NCBI RefSeq assembly: GCF_030151085.1
Contig: NZ_JASLER010000094.1
Location: 50,618-114,617 of the forward strand
Length of the DNA stretch: 64,000 nucleotides
Direction of reading: 5' to 3'
Origin: Bacteroides sp.
Lineage (GTDB): Bacteria > Bacteroidota > Bacteroidia > Bacteroidales > Bacteroidaceae
The notes below the pieces were generated by a model, which saw only the letters and a list, made by a program, of their open reading frames with translations, did no database searches and had not been told where the DNA came from. Every line of letters starts with the position of its first letter. Positions within the stretch are counted from its first letter, which is position 1. Position numbers and translations under genes: made by a program. Below are positions 9,728-18,463 of the stretch, piece after piece.

Positions 9728-10870
9728 ATGAAAACGCTCATTGCATTTATCACCTTATTATATAGCGTAAACCTTTCCGCTCAGGAAAGGATTACGCTAT
9801 TATTTGTTGGTGACTTAATGCAACATCAAGCCCAAATAGATGCGGCACGTACACCTGATGGCAAATATGATTATTTCCCCTGCTTTTCGCTTGTCAAAAA
9901 GCAAATAGCCCGTGCTGATATTGCTATTGGTAACTTAGAAGTAACGTTAGGTGGCAAACCTTATCAAGGCTATCCGGCTTTCAGTGCCCCCGATGAATAT
10001 CTTCAATCTATCAAAAATGCAGGTTTCGATGTATTACTGACTGCGAATAATCATTGTCTGGATCGCGGCAAAAAAGGATTGGAGCGTACAATATTAATGT
10101 TGGATTCCTTATCAATTCCTCATGCCGGTACTTATAGAAATATCACCGAACGTAAACAACACTATCCTCTATTCATTCATAAGAACGGATTCAGAATTGC
10201 ATTACTTAACTATACTTACGGCACAAATGGTATAAAACCGAGTTCTGCTAATATTGTAAACTACATTGATAAAGACATCATTTCGCAAGATATTCTCAGT
10301 GCTAAAGCCCGCCGTCCTGATGCTATCATTGCTTGTATGCATTGGGGAGTAGAATATCAATCATTGCCCAATAAGGAGCAACGCGAACTTGCAGATTGGC
10401 TAATAGAACAAGGGGTAACACATATTATAGGTTCTCATCCTCACGTTATCCAACCTATGGAGTTACGTAAAGAGAATACTCAACAAAATATAGTAGTCTA
10501 TTCCCTAGGAAATTTTATTTCCAATATGGGTGCAACAAACACAGATGGAGGACTCATATTCACTCTACAACTCGAAAAGTTTCCACTTCCCAAGCCAATT
10601 CCCCCCAGATTTTCTGAAGCTAGCTACTCTCCATTACTAGAGTCAGCTTCTATTCGTTTCCCATATTGCCGGGTAGCGAATTGTGGATATGATCTTATTT
10701 GGACTGCTCTCCCAAAACTTTCCAAAAGAAAAAACTATATTCTTTACCCTGTTAATTACTCGCCGGATAGTTTGCCACAGGAAGCCCGTAATCGTCTGAA
10801 AATCTTTACTGAAAACTCCCGAAAGCTCCTTCAACAGTACAATATAGGAATTCATGAGAACAAAAAATAA
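9728..10870 (+). CDS. CapA-family exported metallophosphoesterase-like protein
   Basis: A 380-aa CapA/PgsA-type protein, a calcineurin-like fold found in poly-gamma-glutamate capsule loci. It has a signal peptide (about 1-18, ending LSAQ), LLFVGDLMQH (metal-binding Asp), IGNLEVTLGG, TANNHCLDRG (Asn/His), CMHWGVEYQ and IIGSHPHVIQP motifs. There is no pgsB/pgsC gene nearby, so a capsule role cannot be claimed and the true substrate is unknown. The start at 9728 is chosen because it directly yields the signal peptide; an upstream in-frame ATG lies inside folD. Confidence 0.88.
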   Translation: MKTLIAFITLLYSVNLSAQERITLLFVGDLMQHQAQIDAARTPDGKYDYFPCFSLVKKQIARADIAIGNLEVTLGGKPYQGYPAFSAPDEYLQSIKNAGFDVLLTANNHCLDRGKKGLERTILMLDSLSIPHAGTYRNITERKQHYPLFIHKNGFRIALLNYTYGTNGIKPSSANIVNYIDKDIISQDILSAKARRPDAIIACMHWGVEYQSLPNKEQRELADWLIEQGVTHIIGSHPHVIQPMELRKENTQQNIVVYSLGNFISNMGATNTDGGLIFTLQLEKFPLPKPIPPRFSEASYSPLLESASIRFPYCRVANCGYDLIWTALPKLSKRKNYILYPVNYSPDSLPQEARNRLKIFTENSRKLLQQYNIGIHENKK

Positions 10871-10901
10871 TGCAGAATATGCAAAAATAAATGTTTCTTT
10901 C

Positions 10902-10932
10902 TTTGCAATATTAAAGATTATCCCTATCTTTG
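10902..10932 (+). promoter_or_regulatory. Promoter of tRNA-His
   Basis: -33 TTTG (10902-10905) and -7 TATCTTTG (10925-10932) with 19-bp spacing, about 28 bp before the tRNA. One of the best matches to the Bacteroides promoter consensus in the window. Confidence 0.7.
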
Positions 10933-10960
10933 CACCGCAATTAAGAAAAGCACTAACATG

Positions 10961-11034
10961 GTGACTGTAGTTCAGTTGGTTAGAGCGTCAGATTGTGGTT
11001 CTGAATGTCGTGGGTTCGAGTCCCATCAGTCACC
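10961..11034 (+). tRNA. tRNA-His (GTG)
   Basis: Acceptor stem GTGACTG / CAGTCAC, D-arm, anticodon stem TCAGA/TCTGA with loop TTGTGGT (anticodon GTG), T-arm with GTTCGAGTC. The base before the stem is G and the discriminator is C, the pair required by HisRS (G-1:C73). CCA is not encoded. Confidence 0.97.
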
Positions 11035-11040
11035 CTTAAG

Positions 11041-11079
11041 AAATCCTCATAAGTCAAGAACTTATGAGGATTTTCTTTA
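11041..11079 (+). terminator. Terminator after tRNA-His
   Basis: Stem AAATCCTCATAAG / CTTATGAGGATTTT with a short loop and T-rich tail. Confidence 0.85.
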
Positions 11080-11109
11080 TAATAAACTTAACCACATTTT
11101 TAAATCAGT

Positions 11110-11117
11110 TATCTTTG
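11110..11117 (+). promoter_or_regulatory. Candidate -7 element for the radical SAM gene
   Basis: TATCTTTG, 23 bp before the start codon; the -33 region is only T-rich. Confidence 0.5.
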
Positions 11118-11139
11118 CATAAATGAAAACCAATTAAGC

Positions 11140-12789
11140 ATGAAAATTCTCTGGATAGACCTAAATAGTTCATACGCACATTCTTCTTTAGCTCTCCCTG
11201 CACTACACGCACAGATTGCAGACAATACATTCATTGAATGGGAAGTTGTATCAACTACTATCAATGAAAATATAGGTATGATTGTTAATGAAATATATCG
11301 GCACCAACCGGATATTCTCGCTGCTACAGCCTGGCTATTCAATCACGAGCAACTACTACATATTACTGCTAGATTAAAAGCCTTGCTACCTCAAAGCTGC
11401 TTCATTTTAGGTGGTCCTGAATTTTTAGGAGATAATGAAGAATTTCTTCGTAAAAACAGTTTTATCAATTGTGTGTTCAGAGGAGAAGGAGAAGAAGCCT
11501 TCCCGCAATGGCTAGCTTGTTGGAATCAACCGGAACAATGGCAAACTATTCCTGGTTTATGTTATCTCACGCCTAAAAAAGAATATGTGGATAATGGAAT
11601 AGCCCGCGTACTCAATTTCTCTCAACTTGTGCCTCCTGAAAAAAGCAGTTTCTTCAACTGGAGTAAACCTTTCGTGCAACTTGAAACGACACGTGGCTGT
11701 TTTAATACTTGCGCTTTCTGCGTCAGTGGTGGCGAAAAACCTGTAAGAACCCTGTCTATTGACAGTATCCGTGAACGGCTTCAGCTAATTCACCAGCATG
11801 GCATAAAAAATGTACGTGTTCTCGATCGTACATTCAATTATAACTCAAGTAGAGCCAAAGAACTACTTCAACTTTTTCTGGAATTTTCTCCGGATATATG
11901 TTTTCATTTAGAAATACATCCGGCTTTATTATCCAATGAACTTAAAGAGGAACTAAAATGTTTACCCGAGGGGTTACTTCATCTTGAAGCTGGTATTCAA
12001 AGCCTACGTGAACCAGTTCTCCAAAAAAGTCAACGAATGGGGAAATTGGATGATGCCCTCGAAGGCTTGAAGTTCTTATGCTCTTTACCCAATATGGAGA
12101 CTCATGCTGACCTTATCGCAGGATTACCCCTTTATCATCTAACTGAGATATTTGAAGATGTGCATACGCTAGCAGAATACCATGCCGGAGAAATACAATT
12201 GGAATCCTTAAAACTACTACCCGGCACCGAGATGAGAAGAAAAGCTGAAGAGTTAGGTATACAATACTCTCCTCTGCCTCCATACGAAGTTTTGCAAACC
12301 TATGAAATAAGTGCCAGCGAGTTACAAACTGCCCGCCAGTTATCACGCCTGTTAGACGGATTCTACAATACACCTGCTTGGCAAGATATTACCCGCATGC
12401 TAATATTGAATAACAATAACTTTCTTCATCTTTTCTTAGCGCATCTTATACAAGGAAGTCTGATAGACCAACCGATGAGCTTAGAAAAGAGAGGACTCAT
12501 TCTTTATGAATTTTGTAAAATAAATTATCCGACTTTTCAAACAGCAGTCAGCATCGCTTGGATAGAAGCAGGTATGTCTTTAAAGAAAATGCCAGCAGAG
12601 AATGTGAAAACAAAACATCAGGTACCACCCGAAGACTGGGAAGTAATTTATGGAGAATACAAGGAAAGTCTTCGCTTATGTTTCCTCCCAATGAATGAAA
12701 ATAGAGAACAAGGATATTGGTTTGGATATGAATCTGAAGCGCAAATACCTAAGCCAATATTCAAAGCAAAAAGTATAAATCCATCATAA
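11140..12789 (+). CDS. B12-binding-domain radical SAM protein (DUF4080 type)
   Basis: A 549-aa protein with an N-terminal cobalamin-binding-like Rossmann domain (about 1-140, GGPEFLGDN), a radical SAM core with the [4Fe-4S] motif CFNTCAFC (Cys 187, 191, 194), and a C-terminal extension of the DUF4080 type. Such proteins use SAM, and possibly cobalamin, for radical methylation or rearrangement. The N-terminal domain lacks an obvious DxHxxG motif, so B12 binding is not proven. It stands alone between tRNA-His and the LytTR gene. Substrate unknown. Confidence 0.85.
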   Translation: MKILWIDLNSSYAHSSLALPALHAQIADNTFIEWEVVSTTINENIGMIVNEIYRHQPDILAATAWLFNHEQLLHITARLKALLPQSCFILGGPEFLGDNEEFLRKNSFINCVFRGEGEEAFPQWLACWNQPEQWQTIPGLCYLTPKKEYVDNGIARVLNFSQLVPPEKSSFFNWSKPFVQLETTRGCFNTCAFCVSGGEKPVRTLSIDSIRERLQLIHQHGIKNVRVLDRTFNYNSSRAKELLQLFLEFSPDICFHLEIHPALLSNELKEELKCLPEGLLHLEAGIQSLREPVLQKSQRMGKLDDALEGLKFLCSLPNMETHADLIAGLPLYHLTEIFEDVHTLAEYHAGEIQLESLKLLPGTEMRRKAEELGIQYSPLPPYEVLQTYEISASELQTARQLSRLLDGFYNTPAWQDITRMLILNNNNFLHLFLAHLIQGSLIDQPMSLEKRGLILYEFCKINYPTFQTAVSIAWIEAGMSLKKMPAENVKTKHQVPPEDWEVIYGEYKESLRLCFLPMNENREQGYWFGYESEAQIPKPIFKAKSINPS

Positions 12790-12954
12790 CAACATCAGTT
12801 CAATGATAAAATGGACCGTAAAATCATCAATACGATTCCTAAATCGTAAAAACAAAAGATCGCAAATACCTAGATAATTATTTATAGTTCAACTTTTTAT
12901 CATAATATATCATATTACATATTTTTTGAGAAAGTAGTAAATCCATTTTCGACC

Positions 12955-12962
12955 TATCTTTA
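12955..12962 (+). promoter_or_regulatory. Candidate -7 element for the first LytTR gene
   Basis: TATCTTTA, close to consensus, 26 bp before the start. Confidence 0.4.
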
Positions 12963-12988
12963 CAAACAAATTTCAGGTTTTATAATAA

Positions 12989-13345
12989 ATGGATAAAATG
13001 GAAACACAATCTAAAATTCCTGCCACAGACAGTATTTATTTGAAAGTAAATGAAGCATACTGTAGATATATGTATAATGAGATTCTTTACATAGAAGCTT
13101 CAGGTAGTTATTGCTATATATATCTTTCTAACAATTCAAAAATACTGCTCACGACCTCACTTGCCGAACTACAAGAACATTTGCCAATTGAGATATTTAT
13201 TCGTACTCATCGTTCTTTCATCGTCAATATAAACTATATTGAACGCATTCTTGGTAACCTAATTTATATAGGTGAGGTTGCTATTCCCATCGGAAGAGAA
13301 AATAAAAAAGATATTTTCTCTCGCTTAAATATAATGGGATTTTAA
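12989..13345 (+). CDS. Stand-alone LytTR DNA-binding regulator
   Basis: A 118-aa protein that is almost entirely a LytTR domain (about 20-115): ILYIEASGSYCYIYL, FIRTHRSFIVNINYI and PIGRENKKDI match the family's beta-strand DNA-binding fold. It has no receiver domain, so it is not a normal response regulator. A 147-aa paralogue lies at 22515 on the other side of the TonB-receptor operon, suggesting that both control this block. The convergent AraC-type gene ends 137 bp downstream. Confidence 0.85.
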   Translation: MDKMETQSKIPATDSIYLKVNEAYCRYMYNEILYIEASGSYCYIYLSNNSKILLTTSLAELQEHLPIEIFIRTHRSFIVNINYIERILGNLIYIGEVAIPIGRENKKDIFSRLNIMGF

Positions 13346-13431
13346 AGCCATAAATACTCTAATACACGATAAGAGCAAAATAATTGGGTAGGTTGTTTAA
13401 ATAAGAAATATTATTCGAAGAGTATTTTTTG

Positions 13432-13481
13432 TAAATCTCGTAGAAGTTGAATTTAATTAATTCTATCTTTTACGAGATTTA
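13432..13481. terminator. Hairpin between convergent genes
   Basis: Stem TAAATCTCGTA / TACGAGATTTA with a long, partly paired loop lies directly after the AraC-type stop codon. It could terminate both convergent genes, but the U-tracts are weak. Confidence 0.5.
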
Positions 13482-15407
13482 TTATACCATAGTATCGGTA
13501 TCCTGAAATTCATCAGCTGTTAGTTTTTGAAGATATTCATTAGGAGTACAACCGACTCGTTTTTTAAAACTATTATTAAATGTATTATATGAATTAAAAC
13601 CAAATTCTTTATATATTTCACTAAAATTTGTGGCTGGAGTTATACAACGTTTTACGTGATCTATACGATAATCATTAATCCATCGATTAAAATTAACTTT
13701 TGCATATTGGTTGATACATGCTGATAATGTAGATCGATTCGTTCCAACCATTTCAGATAATATTTCGAGTGTTAGTGCATTATTTAAATAAAGTTTTTGC
13801 GATTCGACCATTTTACAAGCTTTACGGAAATATCTTTCCTGGGGAGTGAGTGGTTCGCGTTTCTTTGAAGGTTCAGGCACAAGTTGAGGAGATAGATCGA
13901 CTGTTCCTCCTAATATTTCCTGTTGCTTATTCTCAAATGATTTCTTATATTGTTTCCTTGTTAGCCTATATAAATATACTATTATTGCACATAGAATCAA
14001 AATAATTACCGAAACAACAATAAGGATAGATAATATACGTTTTGCATTATTAATCTCGTCTGCTTGTTTCGCATTCTTATTTGTCAATTCTTGAATTTCA
14101 AATCGGTCAACCCAATGTTTACTATCAAGACTTATTTTATTCTCATAATACATTTTTTGAATAGAATCTCGATATACTAATAACTCAGTAGCCTTAGCAT
14201 ATTGCCTAGTTAATCGGCAAAAGTCACTGTAACGGCCTAATGCATCAATTTGTTTTTCTATACGCTCCGACTCAGAAACAGGTGTCTTCATTAAAGGTTC
14301 AACAAATTGAAAAGCATCTTGCGCCTGCTGCAATTTTCCATTACGTTGCAACAAAGAAGCATAAGAAGGATAAACATACATAAAATATAATGGAAGATTT
14401 TCAATACTTCTATCAGTCTTATCAAATATCCCTTTAGCTTTTAGTGCTTCGTTCAAATAAAATGTAGCAGAATCCTCACGATTCTCTGCAATATAAGTTT
14501 CAGCCATCTGACAATAAAATACCATTCCAGTGCCTTTCTGCGATTTCTGATTCATTTGAAGTAAGTAAAAACGAGCTCTATCTGTTTTTTGAAGGTGCAA
14601 ATTACTTTTCGCAAGCATTAGATAAATAGAGGATGATGTAAAATGAGAGAGTGAATCTAAATTTATGTTGTTACTAATACTGTCAATATCACTATAACGC
14701 TTTAAATTAAATGACGCATCAATTATAGATGATAAGCATATATATTGTTGTTCTTTTAGCCCTTCAGCAGCTGCTTTAAAATAAATCTCTTTCAGTATCA
14801 ATAATGCTGTCTCCAAATCTCCTAATCGAATGAAATAAACAGCTATTGTATAAAGTTCTTCTATCACATATTCAACTTCATTAGCAATGCGATCTTCTTC
14901 CAACAATTCATATAGAATAGATATACTTTCCTTATATGAACCTTGTCTATTTAATAAGTTGGCCTTTATTCGTTTTAGATTTCTAAATTCCTCTCTTGAT
15001 AATGAATATTGCGTTTCTAGTTCTTCACATCGTTTTATTCCTTTTGATATTGCATTTGAAATTCCCCATTGATCTAACTTTTGATACAATATAATTAATC
15101 TTTGCAATATTTTTTTTTGGTCTTTTTTTGAAGCAAAAGTCAAAGCCTTAAGTAAAAGATGTTCCTGCTTTTCTGTTCCTAATGAAGTCGTTTCATCATT
15201 AGATGATACATTTAATAATATTTCAACTTGCTGATAAGGTAATAAAGATTTTACCTCATACAACAAAGAGTCAGAAGCAGAAGATAACAAAGATACTGCT
15301 CCTAACCTTTTGTTCAATAAAATAGCTTTTTCATCCCTTTTACTTATACAGCTAAAGCAGCACAGACATAATAGAAGTAAATGGAAAATCTTAATTCTAT
15401 AAATCAT
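13482..15407 (-). CDS. Membrane-anchored AraC-family regulator with TPR sensor region
   Basis: A 641-aa protein. An N-terminal Cys-rich signal/lipobox-like stretch (LLCLCCFSC, ends about residue 20) is followed by TPR-like helices (about 40-430), one membrane segment (about 480-503), and a C-terminal AraC HTH_18 domain (about 540-635; RSTLSACINQYAKVNFNRWI and SEIYKEFGFNSYNTFNNSF). This periplasmic TPR sensor with a cytoplasmic HTH is common in Bacteroidota. The start at 15407 overlaps the ferredoxin stop by 4 nt (ATGA), so it is translationally coupled as the last gene of the receptor operon, which it probably regulates. Confidence 0.88.
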   Translation of the reverse strand: MIYRIKIFHLLLLCLCCFSCISKRDEKAILLNKRLGAVSLLSSASDSLLYEVKSLLPYQQVEILLNVSSNDETTSLGTEKQEHLLLKALTFASKKDQKKILQRLIILYQKLDQWGISNAISKGIKRCEELETQYSLSREEFRNLKRIKANLLNRQGSYKESISILYELLEEDRIANEVEYVIEELYTIAVYFIRLGDLETALLILKEIYFKAAAEGLKEQQYICLSSIIDASFNLKRYSDIDSISNNINLDSLSHFTSSSIYLMLAKSNLHLQKTDRARFYLLQMNQKSQKGTGMVFYCQMAETYIAENREDSATFYLNEALKAKGIFDKTDRSIENLPLYFMYVYPSYASLLQRNGKLQQAQDAFQFVEPLMKTPVSESERIEKQIDALGRYSDFCRLTRQYAKATELLVYRDSIQKMYYENKISLDSKHWVDRFEIQELTNKNAKQADEINNAKRILSILIVVSVIILILCAIIVYLYRLTRKQYKKSFENKQQEILGGTVDLSPQLVPEPSKKREPLTPQERYFRKACKMVESQKLYLNNALTLEILSEMVGTNRSTLSACINQYAKVNFNRWINDYRIDHVKRCITPATNFSEIYKEFGFNSYNTFNNSFKKRVGCTPNEYLQKLTADEFQDTDTMV

Positions 15408-15637
15408 GTAAGCACAATTGCTCCATAAGCACACGCCGATGCACATTTGCCACAATGAGTGCAAAATCCTTCATATTTTATTCGAATAAGCTTATTTTTT
15501 TCATCAAAATATAACAATCCTATGGTACATGCATCTACACAATCACAACAAGTATTACACTTATCAGGTCTTATTGTCCATCTTCCCACTGGCATTGGTC
15601 CCGGACCAGAAACTAATTTTTCTTCATTGTTTTCCAT
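15404..15637 (-). CDS. 2x[4Fe-4S] ferredoxin
   Basis: A 77-aa bacterial-type ferredoxin with two cluster motifs, CNTCCDCVDAC and CTHCGKCASAC, each giving CxxCxxCxxxC. The Pro that commonly follows the fourth Cys is missing in both, and the second site has an extra Cys pattern of its own (ACAYGAIVL). It has no signal peptide and so is expected in the cytoplasm. Lying in a TonB-receptor operon and overlapping an AraC-type regulator by 4 nt is unusual. It may supply electrons for processing an imported ligand or take part in redox sensing; both are inference. Confidence 0.92.
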   Translation of the reverse strand: MENNEEKLVSGPGPMPVGRWTIRPDKCNTCCDCVDACTIGLLYFDEKNKLIRIKYEGFCTHCGKCASACAYGAIVLT

Positions 15638-15690
15638 AATTATATAACTTTTTGTTTTAAATATTTAACCCTCAAAAATACATATTCTAT

Positions 15691-17232
15691 TTAGAAAATC
15701 AAGCCAACACATGTAACTATTTTCTTATTATTTTCATTTGATTGGCATTTGTTGGAGCATTCATAGTTTCCTATTAATCGAAGATACCAAGAGAAAGGAG
15801 AATTATTTATATATGTAATAGAAAAATTTATATTCAAACGCGCTGCCGTTTCATAATTATAATCTTGCTGTAAAATACTAGTATTTTGCCATAACTTTAT
15901 ATCTTCTGTGTCTTGATTGATATTAATCACATTTTTTTTCATCATCATTCCTCTACCTATGCCATACATTCCTCCTAAAGCACAATCAAGATATGCATTT
16001 GGAAATACAAAATTATGAGTATATGTAGTATAAATCGCAAGTCGATGTAGAGGTTGTGAATACTTTACCGGATAAAATAGTAATACATTTTCCTGATATT
16101 GGTAATGAATTCCTGAATTTAAAGAAAAAAGAGGGTCCCATGCATCACGCATTTTACGATATTCATAATTTAAATCACACATTCCTACACGTCGAGTGGA
16201 ACGAAGTATTTTTCCATACGATTTCCAAACTCCATTATCTTCTTGTTGTTGCAACGGATCATAATTATCAGTTCGCTCATACTTCATCTTCATTTCCCAT
16301 TCATGCTGACTATGTATATGAGACCTCTTCAACCTCCCTAAATAGTTTATTTGCCAAAGATTAGCTTCGCCTTCTTTACGGTCTTGTATCCGATTACTTT
16401 CTACATTCTGTCTAGTAATACTCCCTTCAAATTGCTGAAAAAGACGAAAAACATCCGAATGTAATTCTGCCTGTAAAGCTCCGCCAATTTCTTGTCCTGA
16501 ATAATACCACTTTATATTTCCCTCTCTCGAAAGAGTTTTAAAATAACTCAATGGATAAGATACAAAAATAGGATAAGTTACATGCGTACCCATATTCTGG
16601 TAGTCCACCGTTTCTTTTCTATTTGCATGAAGTAAAGATAATCCAATAATATACTTTTCAGAGCGATAACCTATCCCTGAAGTCAATATCCATTCAGACC
16701 ATTGATTTTTATTACGAGGGTCAATTTTCTTTGCTGCCATTTGTACTTGATAATCAAATTTTGCTCCAAGTAACCAATGGTTATATACAGGTAAAGAAAA
16801 AGCTCCTGCTAAATGATAAGCCTCGTTACGGCGTTTCCCGCTTACAGAATCACATAAATTCACTGACTGCCAGTAATCATTGACCATGCCATGCCAATTT
16901 TGCCCGCTGTTCTGATTTTGTTCATAATTCAACCGACCATACAAAGCTACTTTCCCCATCTTTTGATAGGATTCGCTTACTACAGAATAGACATTAGACG
17001 AGGTAGGTAAAGAAATCTTTCCTAGATTTCCGCTACTATAACTATAACCAATCTCCGCCATAGAAAAAGTATTGAACTGATTGAATAATAACCCTACAGG
17101 GTTTTTCCCATACAGCCAATCGTTATGTTCATAAATTTCCTGCACCGTAGGAATACGCAGAGTATCGGATTGTGCAAAAATCACAATCGGCATCCCCACC
17201 AACAATCCTAAACATGCAGCCTTCAATCTCAT
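15691..17232 (-). CDS. DUF6850-family outer-membrane beta-barrel protein
   Basis: A 513-aa protein with signal peptide (about 1-20, ending IFAQ) and alternating aromatic beta-strands throughout, ending in a strand with terminal aromatic (GLIF), typical of an outer-membrane barrel. The N-terminal region (YGKNPVGLLFNQFNTFSMAE) fits DUF6850. It follows the DUF4876 lipoprotein gene by 7 bp, an arrangement that recurs in Bacteroidota. Function unknown; it probably works with the TonB receptor at the outer membrane. Confidence 0.8.
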   Translation of the reverse strand: MRLKAACLGLLVGMPIVIFAQSDTLRIPTVQEIYEHNDWLYGKNPVGLLFNQFNTFSMAEIGYSYSSGNLGKISLPTSSNVYSVVSESYQKMGKVALYGRLNYEQNQNSGQNWHGMVNDYWQSVNLCDSVSGKRRNEAYHLAGAFSLPVYNHWLLGAKFDYQVQMAAKKIDPRNKNQWSEWILTSGIGYRSEKYIIGLSLLHANRKETVDYQNMGTHVTYPIFVSYPLSYFKTLSREGNIKWYYSGQEIGGALQAELHSDVFRLFQQFEGSITRQNVESNRIQDRKEGEANLWQINYLGRLKRSHIHSQHEWEMKMKYERTDNYDPLQQQEDNGVWKSYGKILRSTRRVGMCDLNYEYRKMRDAWDPLFSLNSGIHYQYQENVLLFYPVKYSQPLHRLAIYTTYTHNFVFPNAYLDCALGGMYGIGRGMMMKKNVININQDTEDIKLWQNTSILQQDYNYETAARLNINFSITYINNSPFSWYLRLIGNYECSNKCQSNENNKKIVTCVGLIF

Positions 17233-17239
17233 TACAAAC

Positions 17240-18418
17240 CTATTTTTTTAATAGTGGAGCTGAAACCTCAAAATCGTCAAAAGCATTATTGGTATCTTGA
17301 TAGATCACTTGACCATCTGTACCCAAACTCTTTTTACGAACAATTGATTTCCCACAATAAGCACCTTCGGAAATATAGAAAGGAGTATGGTTCAAATTAT
17401 CGGGAACTCTTTTGAGAGTTATCATTTCGGCGCTTCTCACACATTCAACACAATCAATAGCCCATTCTTGTGGAACCGTCAAATAAAGTTTGCTTTGATT
17501 GGTGGCTTGTGGACGCGGTTCGCGGTTATTCAAGTCACTCACATAATCTTCTGCACTGATTCCTTGCAAACTAAAAATCATAAAAGTAGGTTCCCAAATA
17601 GGTAAAAAGTATTTCGAAGTATTTGGGTTCAGTTTGGCAATTAACTTCAATGGAGTAACACCCGGCTCAATATTTTGCCCGCTCAAGCTCACATCCCAAA
17701 ATCCCCAATCAACTTTAGATAAGTCAACAGAATTAGCATGTTGATATTCACCCCCAGTATGATTGACTGCATTCGTAGCAATTGTTGTTTCTTTGCCCGG
17801 CGCTAAAGGATAATCATTGCCAGTACCTGGAAATTGCCAAGTCAAATCATTTATCGGAATTCTCGACATATCTGTATATTTCATCCAAGGAGACTCTATA
17901 GCATTTGCCGGATCAACCACTGCCACACAAAGTTTATCCAAGTAAACTGTTTCACTGGAATTATTATATAAGGTCACGTATTGGTCAGCTTGGTACTCCT
18001 CTCCCATTTTTCCAATACATCCCCCGTAATATATTTCCTTAATTACAATAGCATTCGTTTCCGAACGGGATAATTGCAATTCAACTGATTTCGGAGTATT
18101 TCCTTGCTCAGGCAATAAGACCAAAGATTCTATTCTGCCACTAAATATAAAACCCGAAGTAGCTTGATAATGAACAGAAACCGTGTAATAACCACATTCT
18201 ACATGAAAATCAGCAAAGCCAGTAGAAGAACATCTGAATTTATACGTTCCACCCTGTGACTGATTAGTTAAAACCACTGTCATTTCTTCAAAAGGTAAAG
18301 TCGGATAACCATCAGGAGGTAACAATTGAATATTTACCTGACATGAACTCTGTTCATCTTCCGAACAGGAAGCGAAAAATAATAAAAAAGCAATTAGTAG
18401 ATAATAAGTTGTCTTCAT
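17240..18418 (-). CDS. DUF4876 lipoprotein
   Basis: A 392-aa lipoprotein with lipobox LLFFASC, an Ig-like N-terminal region, and a DUF4876 region starting near IVIKEIYYGGCIG. The chosen start at 18418 gives a compact signal peptide; an ATG six codons upstream (18436) is also possible. It lies between the TonB-dependent receptor (45 bp upstream) and the DUF6850 barrel (7 bp downstream). It is probably a surface or periplasmic partner of the receptor, analogous in place though not in sequence to SusD. Ligand unknown. Confidence 0.82.
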   Translation of the reverse strand: MKTTYYLLIAFLLFFASCSEDEQSSCQVNIQLLPPDGYPTLPFEEMTVVLTNQSQGGTYKFRCSSTGFADFHVECGYYTVSVHYQATSGFIFSGRIESLVLLPEQGNTPKSVELQLSRSETNAIVIKEIYYGGCIGKMGEEYQADQYVTLYNNSSETVYLDKLCVAVVDPANAIESPWMKYTDMSRIPINDLTWQFPGTGNDYPLAPGKETTIATNAVNHTGGEYQHANSVDLSKVDWGFWDVSLSGQNIEPGVTPLKLIAKLNPNTSKYFLPIWEPTFMIFSLQGISAEDYVSDLNNREPRPQATNQSKLYLTVPQEWAIDCVECVRSAEMITLKRVPDNLNHTPFYISEGAYCGKSIVRKKSLGTDGQVIYQDTNNAFDDFEVSAPLLKK

Positions 18419-18463
18419 AAGATAGTTATATTTCATTTTTTATATGTCAAATTCTGTACTATT

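Noticed and set aside
9728..10870. Capsule (poly-gamma-glutamate) locus
   Set aside because: Only the CapA-like gene is present, with no pgsB/pgsC neighbours.
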